A stretch of DNA of 64,000 nucleotides from G963676655 sp963676655. GTDB taxonomy: Bacteria > Verrucomicrobiota > Lentisphaeria > Victivallales > Victivallaceae. Within the stretch, counting starts at the first letter, position 1. Each line of letters opens with the position of its first letter. Positions 44,735 to 54,335 of the stretch are shown piece after piece. The stretch is from the NCBI GenBank assembly GCA_963676655.2, contig CAXXKX010000002.1, positions 186,001-250,000 on the forward strand, in the 5' to 3' direction. The position numbers were made by a program, and so were the translations under genes. Below the pieces are notes generated by a model. That model saw only the letters and a list, made by a program, of their open reading frames with translations. It was not told where the DNA came from and ran no database searches.

Positions 44735-47700
44735 TTATTTCGTAAGCGCTTTCAAGGTGTAGGCGCAACTCCATGTTTGGATCTGGTGGGGATCATCGGT
44801 TATAAAAGCTTTGTCGAATATCAGTTCAACTGTATCCATATTGTGGATATTATACCAGTTTAACAGAGCTTTGACTTTGTTGCTGAACTCAATCTTCACC
44901 TTTAACCCGCTAGGTAGTTGTAGAACGCAACTGTTGGTTCTAAAATTGCCGCATTCCTTAATGTGTTTTGATTTCAGGTAAGGCGTAAATTTTGTATTAT
45001 TGCGAGTAAAAATATTGCCGCCATTGCTACCCGAACGCATAGAACTTATTGCTTTGTCATCGACAAAAACGCTTGAACCGGAAATATTCACCCCGTTAAC
45101 CTCCCTTAACGCAAATTGCCGGAAGCCGCTGGCAGGAATAATATCAATCTGCACTTTTATCTCAGGTTTATCACGAAAAATAACCAGCTTGCGGCGAAAT
45201 GCCAAACCGTCATATGGCGCATCTTTTACCTTATAATAAACAGACATTACAACTTCATCTTTTTTCAGTTCAATTTTTTCCAGTTCGGCGGGAATATCTT
45301 TGATTCTGAAGCCGGCCGGGTAATCGAACTGATCAATACCGAAGAAATTAAGCAACCGCAATGTTTTACCGTTTTTTATAAGTTCCCATTTGCCAACAGC
45401 GCAGTTGTTCATTTGAAAGGAAACCTGCTGAACCGGAGTTGAAACAACCAGAATATCATTGACTCTCTTATAATACATACCGTTCTTTTCCGCCCCACGA
45501 TTCATACTCTTTTGCTTTTTCAGCGCGGCGTCATATTCCTTTTTCATAGTGGCAGCATCTATTGCATCACCGGAACCCGAATGCGCTTGAGGAGAGAAAC
45601 GAAGTAATTTTATTGAGTCCGGCGGCAGTTTGACGTGAAAACCTTTTTTCAGTTGAAGCGCGCTGAATTTACCGTCATCGCTCCCTGACGACAAAGTTTT
45701 ATTGCCGATCAACTCAGCTACATACAGCGGCACTGCTGCGTCAGGCAGTATCACTTTGGGATAAAAGTTTTTGTTTTTGTCATCATTAACCAGGAAGATC
45801 AGATACTCACCGGCATTGCCGCGAACCGCATAATAAAAATCCTCCACCTTGGCATCCCGACAGGAAACGTAATTTTTCCGGTCAAGCAGTTTTGTTGCCT
45901 TGAAATAAGGCTCAAGCCTGGAAATCAGCGCCATCGCTCGCTGACAACTCTGCAATTCATTTGCATCCATACCCCAGAATCCGGGCCAGTGATATACTCC
46001 CGGCGCATCGAGGAACGCCGAGCCAACCATAATTTTTGTCAACCGCTTCGGGTCCCTGATGCTGTTGCCATAGCCGCAAGTAATTGTCGGCATTACCGGT
46101 TTTTTTAACTGCCGTGTACAAGCCTCTAGACGATTATAATAGAGCGTGGTTCTAGAATAGATCATTGGCAAATGCAAATCCGTCCAGGCATCCATCATCT
46201 TCAAGTCTACCCCGAATTGTTTGAAAAAATCATACGGATTCTCGTTGCTGCCGGGAAGCGATTCCGAACTGAGCGCATAAATAGCCTGAGGACAGAATTT
46301 CTTCAGCGCTTTGTATTGAGCCTTGATGACTTCAGCATGCTGGAAACAACGGAATTTGACCCATTGTTTTTCATATTTTTCAGCAACCATCCGGGGAGTA
46401 AGTTTCGTCTTGTCAGCAAGCCCGATAAATTTACGGAAAGCGGCAAGCGATTCCGGCGCGAACGAATACTGTAGAGCCGGGCCTTCAAAGGCATACGGCT
46501 CATAGTCGTTGATCCATACTAATTCCCGGTTCAGGTATTCCTTATTGCCGGTGCCTTCCAGCGTATCGTTGAAAAATGAAACCCCATTATTGATGACCGC
46601 CTGGGTCTCTATTTCGGAGCCGCTGCGTGCTCCTCCAATATTCATTGCCATGGGGATATTGTACTTTTTCAGCAATTTAGTCATAAGTTTGCTATTATTG
46701 AAACGGTACGGTAAACGCCCAAAATTAGTAATTACCTCACCTTTTTCAACCGCGAACGGTTGTTTTTTCGCGTTGACCAGATACCCGGCTGAAGTAAAAC
46801 CGCGACTTTTCAGGTAGTCCAGCAACTCATTCGCCAGCTTCGCTCGCTTGTCGTTAAAATCAATCCAGCGGAACGGATGGGCATAATAGACACGGTTTTC
46901 AAAACTGCTGCCGGAGGGGGCCAACTTTAGTGGTTCGAGAATTTTGACAGGAATCTTCTCCGTAAAAAACGCCTTGCCGGAACTATCGCAAAATGTCATG
47001 GAAAGGTCAAATTTTTTAGGCACATTGTTTCCGGCTTTGAAAATCAAAACGTTCATCCAGCAGTTCCAGCGGACATTATTAAGGTTAGCGAATACAGAAG
47101 TTTTGATGCCGTTTTTTATTGTTGTTTTACACGGAAACCAGGCCGCCTTGCCGCCTTTCGCCAGATACAGTTCGAAATCGATGGCTTTCGGCGCGGAGAT
47201 TTTCAGAGTTTTCAGCCCCTGCAAACGTTGCTTGGCCCATAGCATGAACCAGCCGAACCCGCCGCGTTCCACATCAAACGAAACACCACGCAGTTTGTTG
47301 GTAAAACGGCAGTTAAATGACTCCGGAGTCGGCTTTATCGCCGCTTTCCGTTTCTTTTTACGGGCCAATGCCGTTTTTTTGACACTTTCGCTATCTTGAG
47401 ATTTTGCTACCCTGATTACCGGATTGCGATACAATACGTAACCATCTGTCTTGCTCCCCTTGGGAGAGTATAAGGCAAAGCCTATATTTATACCAGCGGT
47501 TTTCAACGGTTTCGGCGAACTGACTATCTTTTCATATCTGGACCATTCGGAAGATCCACTGACTTTTGCCAGAAATCGTTCCTGAGTGAGTTTTTTACCC
47601 GCCGTGTCTATCCAATAATAGTACACTCCGGCAAATTGCTCGATATCGACTGTTTTTACATCCACTCCAACGAAAATCCCGTCGGTACCATTAAAATCGT

Positions 47701-47938
47701 TCAGTCGGATTGCAGCAGCGGCGTAATAGCGCTTTGCGTCCTGCCTGATTTTCAATACTTCAGTTCCATCAAGCTGTTCCAGGGTTATTTGGCCGCGGGC
47801 AGCGGAAAGTCCGAATTGCTTGCTGAATTTACCTTTGAAATTGTGAGCAGGGATTGCTTGACTAGAAGCGTCAACAGCCTTGCTCGTAATTATACCGACC
47901 AGAACAGCACAAAATACTGTTATTTTTTTCATAAACAT
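44735..47938 (-). CDS. Large secreted protein with a glycosidase-like TIM-barrel core
   Basis: 1067 residues. Signal peptide (MFMKKITVFCAVLVGIITSKAV). An N-terminal beta-sandwich of CBM/DUF4838-like kind reaches about 330. A central barrel at about 340-720 has RVYYAHPFRWIDF, VINNGVSFFNDTLEG, LVWINDYEPYAFEG (candidate Asp/Glu), AIYALSSES and YHWPGFWGMDANEL. A C-terminal beta region (about 800-1060) includes QIDIIPASGFRQFALREV. I cannot name a CAZy family. A stand-alone ATG at 47932 is an alternative start. Operon position between the pseudopilin and the esterase supports a glycan-active role. Confidence 0.7.
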   Translation of the reverse strand: MFMKKITVFCAVLVGIITSKAVDASSQAIPAHNFKGKFSKQFGLSAARGQITLEQLDGTEVLKIRQDAKRYYAAAAIRLNDFNGTDGIFVGVDVKTVDIEQFAGVYYYWIDTAGKKLTQERFLAKVSGSSEWSRYEKIVSSPKPLKTAGINIGFALYSPKGSKTDGYVLYRNPVIRVAKSQDSESVKKTALARKKKRKAAIKPTPESFNCRFTNKLRGVSFDVERGGFGWFMLWAKQRLQGLKTLKISAPKAIDFELYLAKGGKAAWFPCKTTIKNGIKTSVFANLNNVRWNCWMNVLIFKAGNNVPKKFDLSMTFCDSSGKAFFTEKIPVKILEPLKLAPSGSSFENRVYYAHPFRWIDFNDKRAKLANELLDYLKSRGFTSAGYLVNAKKQPFAVEKGEVITNFGRLPYRFNNSKLMTKLLKKYNIPMAMNIGGARSGSEIETQAVINNGVSFFNDTLEGTGNKEYLNRELVWINDYEPYAFEGPALQYSFAPESLAAFRKFIGLADKTKLTPRMVAEKYEKQWVKFRCFQHAEVIKAQYKALKKFCPQAIYALSSESLPGSNENPYDFFKQFGVDLKMMDAWTDLHLPMIYSRTTLYYNRLEACTRQLKKPVMPTITCGYGNSIRDPKRLTKIMVGSAFLDAPGVYHWPGFWGMDANELQSCQRAMALISRLEPYFKATKLLDRKNYVSCRDAKVEDFYYAVRGNAGEYLIFLVNDDKNKNFYPKVILPDAAVPLYVAELIGNKTLSSGSDDGKFSALQLKKGFHVKLPPDSIKLLRFSPQAHSGSGDAIDAATMKKEYDAALKKQKSMNRGAEKNGMYYKRVNDILVVSTPVQQVSFQMNNCAVGKWELIKNGKTLRLLNFFGIDQFDYPAGFRIKDIPAELEKIELKKDEVVMSVYYKVKDAPYDGLAFRRKLVIFRDKPEIKVQIDIIPASGFRQFALREVNGVNISGSSVFVDDKAISSMRSGSNGGNIFTRNNTKFTPYLKSKHIKECGNFRTNSCVLQLPSGLKVKIEFSNKVKALLNWYNIHNMDTVELIFDKAFITDDPHQIQTWSCAYTLKALTK

Positions 47939-48051
47939 AAAATTGAACCTTAAAAGTTTGTTAAAAATATCTTTATTTTAACACTTTGGGTCTCAGTTAT
48001 AGACTTTATATTGTATTTTATCCGAAAGAACTATTATGACGGTTCGTCTTT

Positions 48052-48798
48052 TTAGTTGCGAACCATTATTCCTTTATACCAGTAATCCCACCCGCCAGAA
48101 AGAGGAACGACTCTAGTTGAACGCATACCTGCAACATGACCATCAGCAAACAAACAATTAGTAGTGTTGGATACATGGCGTGCAGCAATTAATGCTGCTG
48201 AGTTTGTCGATGTATTGGGTATATAGCTGTAATCTCCATCCGCCAGGAAAATAACATTGGAAGGGTACGTGACCTTGCAATCCTTGACTCCGGCAACACC
48301 CCACATTTTCTCAGGAACAGTGGATGAACCAACCCAGGAAGAATTTATTACATAGCTGTTATAATACCCGCTTGAATTTTTTGCGATACCGTCCAGCCTG
48401 GCCGCAAACTCTCCTTTGTGGTGCGACGGACATTTAAAGATACCGGTAGTGCAATATTTTTGCGCGTAAATTGAAGGATTATACTTAACATAACCGCCAA
48501 TACCTAATGATACAGCCCAATTTGGATACCCGGTCTTATAGGCAATCCCATTAAATGTAATACCGTTTCCCAGTCTGTGCGGGACAAAGTAACTGGTATC
48601 ACTGACATATGAACTACCGGCCAGTCCCAACTGTTTCAAGTTATTTTGACATGCAGCACGTTTGGCGGTTTCCCGTGCTTTTCCCAGCGCTGGCAAAAGC
48701 ATTGAGGCGAGAATTGCGATAATTGCAATAACGACCAGTAGTTCGATTAGTGTGAAATGGCTTCTCATAGCTCCGTTTTCCCAATTTACTTCCCTCAT
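48052..48798 (-). CDS. Prepilin-type N-terminal-methylation protein (pseudopilin-like)
   Basis: 248 residues from ATG 48798 (AAAGGAG 7 nt upstream; the frame extends further without a site). A 13-residue leader precedes FTLIELLVVIAIIAILASML, followed by LLPALGKARETAKRAACQNNLK, then a globular part with HHKGEF and C-terminal RHVSNTTNCLFADGHVAGM. Same kind as the protein at 38166-38912. It is the first gene of a minus-strand operon with the putative glycosidase, esterase and GH28-like genes, and is divergent from the AraC gene at 49155. Confidence 0.87.
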   Translation of the reverse strand: MREVNWENGAMRSHFTLIELLVVIAIIAILASMLLPALGKARETAKRAACQNNLKQLGLAGSSYVSDTSYFVPHRLGNGITFNGIAYKTGYPNWAVSLGIGGYVKYNPSIYAQKYCTTGIFKCPSHHKGEFAARLDGIAKNSSGYYNSYVINSSWVGSSTVPEKMWGVAGVKDCKVTYPSNVIFLADGDYSYIPNTSTNSAALIAARHVSNTTNCLFADGHVAGMRSTRVVPLSGGWDYWYKGIMVRN

Positions 48799-48974
48799 TT
48801 TTGTACTCCTTTTTCTGGTTTGTGATTTTTGAAACGTCATCAATATAACAAAGCTTTGTTTTATCATTTTTAATCAATATAGTTAAGTATATTTGAGTTG
48901 TATTACAAAAATAATTTTGACTATTTCGTTCTTTGGTATCTTTTTTTGTATTTGAAATGATTCTTGTTTACAGG

Positions 48975-49001
48975 TATATTATATACATTGACAATAATAT
49001 A
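48975..49001. promoter_or_regulatory. 8-bp inverted repeat between pseudopilin and AraC genes
   Basis: TATATTAT (48975-48982) and ATAATATA (48994-49001) flank ATACATTGACA in the 356-nt divergent intergenic region 48799-49154. Weak candidate operator; the rest of the region is AT-rich without recognised features. Confidence 0.3.
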
Positions 49002-49154
49002 ATCAATAACCTAAATGATTATTTTTTTAACATTTGCGATCATGGTGGTGAGTTTAAGCATTTTGTGGATAGTTTCAAGTGAATTTGTAGATGAAAATGA
49101 CACGCGTGACCAGGTATTTTGTGATAAAAAATATTATTACGAGAGTGAAATAAC

Positions 49155-49982
49155 ATGTTTGATAAAATTATTTCTCAGGCCCGTACGCTGCCGCAAATCC
49201 GCAATTTCTTTGTCGGTAAGGATTTGCCGGTGGGATTTAATATTCCCAATTCCATTTTGATTTTTTGTCATGATGCTGATTGGAGCCAGCCGATTCTCAG
49301 TTCGCGTTATATGCTGATAATTCCGCTTGCCGAAATGACTTATCTGGTGGAATCCCGGGATTACCTGATTAACCCGGGGCAGGCGCTGCTGGTTAATCCG
49401 TATTTGCACCGAACCGTAACCTCTAAGAATAACTATTCGTTGCGCCTGGTTATATCATTTAAGATTGACGGTCAGCAGACCTATTTGCCGAAAAGTCCGT
49501 TGATGAAGCTGAATGATGTTGCCCTGGATTTAATTAAAACTTTACTGGATAAGTATCAACAGGAACAGATTATCCCCATTATGTGTTCCCTGACTATGCT
49601 TTTGGACGAATTGTCAAAGCACCAGTTGGAACCCCGTCATAAAGAGTTGACTTATTATGTGCAAAAGGCGCTGCCGTACATGAATCAGTATCCGGAAAAA
49701 GCGTTAAGCGTAAAAGATATTGCCAATTACCTGGGAATATCCGAAAGTCATTTACGCCGTCAGTTCAGGCATGAGATGGGGGAAAGTATTGGAAGTTACC
49801 TGTCCAATATTCGTTTAAATACCGCTAAACGCCTGCTGGCCGATACTGATCTGAGTATCGAAGCAGTCGGAAATCAATGCGGCTATGACTCTATTTATTC
49901 CTTCAGCCGTTTTTTCAAAAAAAGCATAGGAGTGTCTCCGCTGCGTTTCCGGAAACAGAATAAAAACGTCAAACAAATATAA
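49155..49982 (+). CDS. AraC-family transcriptional regulator
   Basis: 275 residues. Cupin-like N-terminus (SRYMLIIPLAEMTYLVESRD, INPGQALLVNPYLHRTVT), C-terminal HTH pair (VKDIANYLGISESHLRRQFRHEM and IEAVGNQCGYDSIYSFSRFFKKSIGV). Divergent from the pseudopilin-led operon (48798 to 42552), the probable target. The frame is intact; the ligand is unknown. Confidence 0.9.
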   Translation: MFDKIISQARTLPQIRNFFVGKDLPVGFNIPNSILIFCHDADWSQPILSSRYMLIIPLAEMTYLVESRDYLINPGQALLVNPYLHRTVTSKNNYSLRLVISFKIDGQQTYLPKSPLMKLNDVALDLIKTLLDKYQQEQIIPIMCSLTMLLDELSKHQLEPRHKELTYYVQKALPYMNQYPEKALSVKDIANYLGISESHLRRQFRHEMGESIGSYLSNIRLNTAKRLLADTDLSIEAVGNQCGYDSIYSFSRFFKKSIGVSPLRFRKQNKNVKQI

Positions 49983-50064
49983 CTTTACACTATTACGAGC
50001 TCAGTTTTATAAAGGGCTTTTCGGTTTTCAATGGATAAGCTATGTTTTTATTGATTCTACGGTT

Positions 50065-50504
50065 CGTTTTGTTGCAGATTTACAGCCTGCATTTGCTTTG
50101 TCATTTTTTACCCACGGCGTTGCCGTGGGCTTTGCTGTTTCAGGCTTGCAGCCTGTTTTTAAATGAATAAATAAACATATTAATTAATCACGGTCTCTAA
50201 TCTCAAGTCGAAGTATATAAAACAATATAAAAATATGCATGACCGCTTAGCCTGAATTATTCACAAATTTATGGCGACCTGTTACAATCTGCTCAAAGTA
50301 AAGCATTTGCTTATGTCCTCGACGTAGCGCTGCTACGCCTGCGGGATAATCAAAAACTTTCTTTTTGAGCATATTTTCACATCTCATCCATTTTTTATGA
50401 ATAGTTCAGGTTAGCTCTGTAAGAGCGAAATTGTACAGCCCCGGGCAGCGCCCGGGGTATCTGATTTTATCCTGAAATCGCAGGCTGTAAGTTTGCAACA
50501 AACG
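50065..50504. repeat. MITE-like element with terminal inverted repeats and internal hairpins
   Basis: The 602-nt gene-free stretch 49983-50584 contains a ~440-bp block bounded by imperfect ~25-bp inverted repeats: 50065-50090 (ending ACAGCCTGC) and 50480-50504 (beginning GCAGGCTGT), sharing about 22 bases. Inside are perfect hairpins with 3-nt loops: CCCACGGC-GTT-GCCGTGGG (50111-50129), CAGGCT-TGC-AGCCTG (50141-50155), CGTAGC-GCT-GCTACG (50323-50337) and CCCCGGGC-AGC-GCCCGGGG (50439-50457). GCTCAAA/TTTGAGC (50291, 50364) pairs around the third. No coding frame. It may be a compound of REP-like palindromes or a non-autonomous element. Confidence 0.6.
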
Positions 50505-50584
50505 ATTGGGTGCATTATGCACTCACAAAAGCGCTGAAAGAGCAATTTGTACTTCTATATTCTCGGGATTGTTGTAAATGATCC

Positions 50585-51610
50585 TTAATTCCGTGACATT
50601 TGACCGGCCAGTTCGGCGTATTCTCTGAAAAGTTTCAGGTACAGGCGGTAATCTAACAGTGATACTCCGGGCGGCGTCTGGTGGTCGCAGCTGATGAGCA
50701 ATCCGCCTTTGGCGGCGGTCGGCAACAGACGTTCGAACTCGGCCCGCATTGCCGCTTCACCTTTGTTCATGACCATTTTGTCGTAAGCGCCGAGAAAGAT
50801 TTGGTTCGGATGTTCCCGTCGCAGACGGGGCATGTCAACTCCGGCCTGGCGTTCCAGCGGCAGGATGCCGTCAAGTCCGGCTTCCTCAAACCAGAATCCC
50901 GCTTCATGGATGTCGCCATCAGAATCTATGATGGCTTTGATGCCGCGTTTTTTCAGTTCGGGAACGACCATTTGATAGTACGGTTTCATAAACTCGTCAA
51001 ATTCGGCTTTGCCGATCATCGGGCCATTATTGTAGCTCATATCTTCAGCAAACGTCATAAAGTCGGGTGTGCAGTATTGGCAGATGTCATCGATAACTTT
51101 CAGCATCCATTCAACGTTCTGTTGATTGATGCGCTTCATCAGGTCAGGCTGGTCGTAGAATGCGAAAAGATGTCCCTCTATTCCGAACAGGGTTCGTGGC
51201 AGCCAGAAAAATCCTTCCAGGGTAAACCAGATTACCGCTTTGCCCGCTGCCTGATCTTTGCTCCACTGTTCCCATTTTTCCGGATCGACCAGTTTTTTGC
51301 CTGGTTCAATTTTCGGATATTTGAACAGGTATGGCAGAATATTTTTCTCGTAGTCATCAACGTTGTTCATAATGGCCGCGCCGTGGCTGGCAGGTTGTGG
51401 AATTCCAGGTGCACGCGGCCTGATCCAGTCCTGATACATTACATCCAGATCAAAATAACGCATTAATTCATAATTGTCCATTCCTTTTGGAATCCCCTCT
51501 GATTCCCAGCGTTCAATCGTCAATCTCCACCAGGTGGCCCATTCAATTATCGGCAGGCGGTCAAACGGTTGAAAATTCATTACGGCATTAAAACGTTCCC
51601 GGGTATTCAT
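50585..51610 (-). CDS. Uroporphyrinogen-decarboxylase-like protein (MtaA/CmuA-type family)
   Basis: 341 residues, UroD fold, second member in the window. Shared blocks with 12612-13781 are FAEDMSYNNGPMIGK (cf. FGEDICFKSGPLIGP) and GGLLISCDHQTPPGVS (cf. GGYIPTCDHGVPEEVS), which hold His/Cys for a possible metal site. N-terminal TRERFNAVMNFQPFDRLP is the common 'RF..v...e..DR.P' entry of the family. Divergent from an AraC gene, as the first copy is. Likely a methyl-transfer or catabolic role, not haem synthesis; substrate unknown. Confidence 0.82.
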   Translation of the reverse strand: MNTRERFNAVMNFQPFDRLPIIEWATWWRLTIERWESEGIPKGMDNYELMRYFDLDVMYQDWIRPRAPGIPQPASHGAAIMNNVDDYEKNILPYLFKYPKIEPGKKLVDPEKWEQWSKDQAAGKAVIWFTLEGFFWLPRTLFGIEGHLFAFYDQPDLMKRINQQNVEWMLKVIDDICQYCTPDFMTFAEDMSYNNGPMIGKAEFDEFMKPYYQMVVPELKKRGIKAIIDSDGDIHEAGFWFEEAGLDGILPLERQAGVDMPRLRREHPNQIFLGAYDKMVMNKGEAAMRAEFERLLPTAAKGGLLISCDHQTPPGVSLLDYRLYLKLFREYAELAGQMSRN

Positions 51611-51938
51611 GGTAAATCCTTTATATTTGATGATCTGATTAATGTTTGTTTCCTATTGAACTTTTTACAGCAGCGCCGCTTCCGCCGCACGTCGTGAGGA
51701 GTTTGAAACGGTTCTTCGCCGTCCGTTGTACGGATCGGACGAGACGTCCGCGCTCCCAGGCTGGGGCAAGGTCCATACTCCCGGGATGGAATTCTTGTTC
51801 ATTTCTACAGTTTTCTTTTTCATCAATCTCAGTTTTTTTCAATCTTACTGGCAACTGGTAACTGTTAACTTTTTAATAATATAATTCGTTGATTATTTAA
51901 ATACTTGGATTATTTTATTATAACTGAAGGAATATTTT
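51611..51938. other. Divergent UroD-like/AraC intergenic region with a small hairpin
   Basis: 328 nt without a gene. GC-rich at 51660-51790, with TCCGT-TGT-ACGGA (51722-51734, 3-nt loop) resembling the hairpin at 4688-4702, then an AT-rich part before the AraC start. No convincing operator like that at 13851-13869. Confidence 0.45.
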
Positions 51939-52823
51939 ATGAATGTGCATACAATCAGACTGCGGGAATCATTTGAGACGCTTGACAAGTTCGGCTTGGC
52001 GACGAGATACTTTCCTGTTTATAAGAATTATGAAGCGTCACCGCATAAAATTGATGTAGTCCTGCTGTCCTTTATCATCAAAGGGCAGGGGGTGCATATC
52101 ATGGATGGCGAACGTTTTCCCGAAAGCGGTACTTCGCTCAGCATAACTCATTACGAAAGCGATCATACCATTGTGACCGATGCCGATGGTATGGAAATAG
52201 TAAACATTATGCTTGACTTGAAAAGGCATAATCTGCCGGAACTCCCGGAGCCGCTGGCTTCGGTGCTGCCCGACGTTCTGCCGCTGCATCCGAGGTTTGA
52301 TAACCGCCTGACTCATCTGCGCCGGATACGTTTTGATGAACCTGAACCGGTCATTGATCTAGTCCTGCGGCTTGACCGCGAATTGAGAGAGCGTCAGCCG
52401 GGATATGAGACCGCCGCGATTGACCTGTTCCGACTGTTTCTGATCGAGTGCGTCAGGCAGGTTATCCGCACCGGAATGATCGCTCCCGGCCGCGAAATGG
52501 CCTCTCTTCAGAGAATGCACAAAGTCAGGCGGTATATTGACGCAAATTATTATCAGCAGCTATCGCTTGAGAATTTAGCGAAAATAAGCGGTTTAAGCGG
52601 CAATTATCTATGCCGCCTGTTCAAAGAATATTCCGGTAAAACGATTTTTAATTACATTATCGAGCGCCGGGTTCAAAACGCGATTGTCCAGTTGCTTTCG
52701 ACCCGGAAAAAGATTATTGCTATTGCCGGTGATTGCGGCTTTAACGACTTAAGCTATTTCAACCGCTGTTTCAAACGACTTACCGGCCAGTCCCCCGGCG
52801 AATATCGGCGTGATGCCATGTAA
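51939..52823 (+). CDS. AraC-family transcriptional regulator
   Basis: 294 residues. N-terminal cupin-type sensor (PHKIDVVLLSFIIKGQGVHI, HYESDHTIVTDADG), C-terminal HTH pair (LENLAKISGLSGNYLCRLFKEYSG and IIAIAGDCGFNDLSYFNRCFKRLTGQSPGEYRR). Divergent from the UroD-like gene at 50585-51610, the likely target. It ends 10 nt before the gdhA stop on the other strand (convergent). Confidence 0.9.
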   Translation: MNVHTIRLRESFETLDKFGLATRYFPVYKNYEASPHKIDVVLLSFIIKGQGVHIMDGERFPESGTSLSITHYESDHTIVTDADGMEIVNIMLDLKRHNLPELPEPLASVLPDVLPLHPRFDNRLTHLRRIRFDEPEPVIDLVLRLDRELRERQPGYETAAIDLFRLFLIECVRQVIRTGMIAPGREMASLQRMHKVRRYIDANYYQQLSLENLAKISGLSGNYLCRLFKEYSGKTIFNYIIERRVQNAIVQLLSTRKKIIAIAGDCGFNDLSYFNRCFKRLTGQSPGEYRRDAM

Positions 52824-52833
52824 TCCTTATTGG

Positions 52834-54177
52834 TTAGACCCCCAGGTCTATCATGGCATCGGCGACTTTGCGAAATCCGGCGATGTTTGCGCCAAGGACA
52901 TAGTTGTCTTTGACTCCGAATTCATCCGCGGTTCTTTTGCTTATTTCATGAATATTGCGCATAATATCCTTTAGTTTGGAGTCCACTTCCGGTGCGCTCC
53001 AGCCGACACGCATTGAATTTTGCGTCATTTCAAGTCCTGAAGTTGCCACTCCTCCGGCATTGGCCGCTTTGCCGGGGCCGAACAAAACGTTGTTTTCAAT
53101 AAAATATTGAACCGCATCCGGAGTTGACGGCATGTTGGCGCCTTCGGAGACGCATTTGCATCCGTTTTTGACTAGAGTTTTGGCGTCTTCCAGATCTAAT
53201 TCGTTTTGGGTTGCGCTTGGAAGGGCTATGTCAGTTTCCGATAATTGCCATGGTTTTCCGCCGGCGAAAAATTCTACATTGCTGAAGTTGTCCGCCGCTT
53301 CATTAATTCTGCCGCGTTTGACATTTTTTAAGTCCATGATGAATTCCAGTTGTTCATCATTCAAGCCTTCGTCGCACAAAATAGATCCGCTGGAATCTGA
53401 CATAGTAATAACTTTGCCGCCTAGGCTTATGATTTTTTTTGCGGTGAATTGTGCCACATTTCCGGCTCCAGAAATCATTACCCGGCGATTCTCAAAATCC
53501 TCGTTTCTGGTTTTTAGCATTTCAGAGACAAAGTAAACATTGCCGAATCCGGTGGCTTCGGGACGGATGAGACTGCCGCCGAAATTCAGGCTTTTTCCGG
53601 TGAGAACGCCCTGGTGTGCATTGGCAATTTTTTTATACATGCCGAAAAGGAATCCAATTTCCCGGCTGCCAACGCCAATGTCGCCGGCCGGGACATCGGT
53701 ATCCGGCCCGATATGACTTTTCAATTCACGCATGAAGTTCTGGCAGAAGCGCATTATTTCTACATCACTTTTACCCTTTGGATCGAAATTGCTGCCGCCT
53801 TTGCCGCCGCCCATTGGCAGTGTCGTTAAGCTGTTTTTAAATATTTGTTCGAAGCCGAGGAATTTCAGGATGCTCAGATTGACCGAAGGATGAAAACGCA
53901 ATCCCCCTTTATAGGGGCCGATTGCGCTGTTGAACTGAACCCGGTAGCCACGGTTAATTTGTGTGTTGCCTTTATCATCGACCCATGGAACCTGGAACAT
54001 GATAATGCGTTCAGGGGTGGTAATGCGCTCCAGTATGCGGTGTTTTTCGTAGGTTTTATTTCGTTCAAGCAAGGGGCTCAATGCTTCGAATACCTCCAGG
54101 ACGCTTTGGAGAAATTCTGTTTCCCAGGGTTGTTCCTTCTGCAGCTCGTCATAGACCTGATACGCGTACTCGTTCAT
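52834..54177 (-). CDS. gdhA: NADP-type glutamate dehydrogenase
   Basis: 447 residues, hexameric class I glutamate dehydrogenase: 2-oxoglutarate + NH4+ + NADPH to glutamate, the entry of fixed ammonia. Motifs seen are VQFNSAIGPYKGGLRFHPSV, LPMGGGKGGSNFDPKGKS (substrate/catalytic lysines), DIGVGSREIGFLFGMYKK, GAGNVAQF (nucleotide-binding glycine motif) and KAANAGGVATSGLEMTQNS. I set the start at ATG 54177; an in-frame TTG one codon earlier is also possible. Divergent from the NrpR-type gene, with shared operator-like palindromes between, so ammonia/2-oxoglutarate control is likely. Ends 10 nt from AraC. Confidence 0.95.
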   Translation of the reverse strand: MNEYAYQVYDELQKEQPWETEFLQSVLEVFEALSPLLERNKTYEKHRILERITTPERIIMFQVPWVDDKGNTQINRGYRVQFNSAIGPYKGGLRFHPSVNLSILKFLGFEQIFKNSLTTLPMGGGKGGSNFDPKGKSDVEIMRFCQNFMRELKSHIGPDTDVPAGDIGVGSREIGFLFGMYKKIANAHQGVLTGKSLNFGGSLIRPEATGFGNVYFVSEMLKTRNEDFENRRVMISGAGNVAQFTAKKIISLGGKVITMSDSSGSILCDEGLNDEQLEFIMDLKNVKRGRINEAADNFSNVEFFAGGKPWQLSETDIALPSATQNELDLEDAKTLVKNGCKCVSEGANMPSTPDAVQYFIENNVLFGPGKAANAGGVATSGLEMTQNSMRVGWSAPEVDSKLKDIMRNIHEISKRTADEFGVKDNYVLGANIAGFRKVADAMIDLGV

Positions 54178-54196
54178 CAATACTTTTCCTTTTTTG

Positions 54197-54256
54197 TTGC
54201 CGGCAATTAATCTAATATTGGCAATATAATGCCGATTAATTGTATGTATATTGCCG
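54197..54256. promoter_or_regulatory. GGCAAT/ATTGCCG half-sites in the gdhA leader
   Basis: TTGCCGGCAA (54197-54206), TTGGCA-N6-TGCCGA (54218-54235) and ATTGCCG (54250-54256) recur downstream of the gdhA -10 box. They share the half-site of the perfect palindrome at 54336-54351. A repressor bound here would block transcription of gdhA. Sequence repetition is seen; the binding protein is inferred. Confidence 0.5.
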
Positions 54257-54269
54257 TTTTGTTGTTGTT

Positions 54270-54298
54270 ATAATATATTTTTCTACTTAAAAAAGCAA
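54270..54298 (-). promoter_or_regulatory. sigma70-type promoter of gdhA
   Basis: Minus strand: TTGCTT (54298-54293), 17-nt spacer, TATTAT (54275-54270), about 93 nt before the gdhA start. The half-sites at 54197-54256 lie in its early transcribed region. Confidence 0.55.
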
Positions 54299-54335
54299 GT
54301 GTTAAAACTGATAAACTGTAAAAATAAAAATACAT

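Noticed and set aside
49983..50584. CRISPR array
   Set aside because: The palindromes differ from one another and are irregularly spaced, with no common repeat or spacer pattern and no cas genes.
50681..51466. 261-codon plus-strand frame opposite the UroD-like gene
   Set aside because: Antisense shadow of a gene with clear family motifs; a similar one is at 13278-13712.
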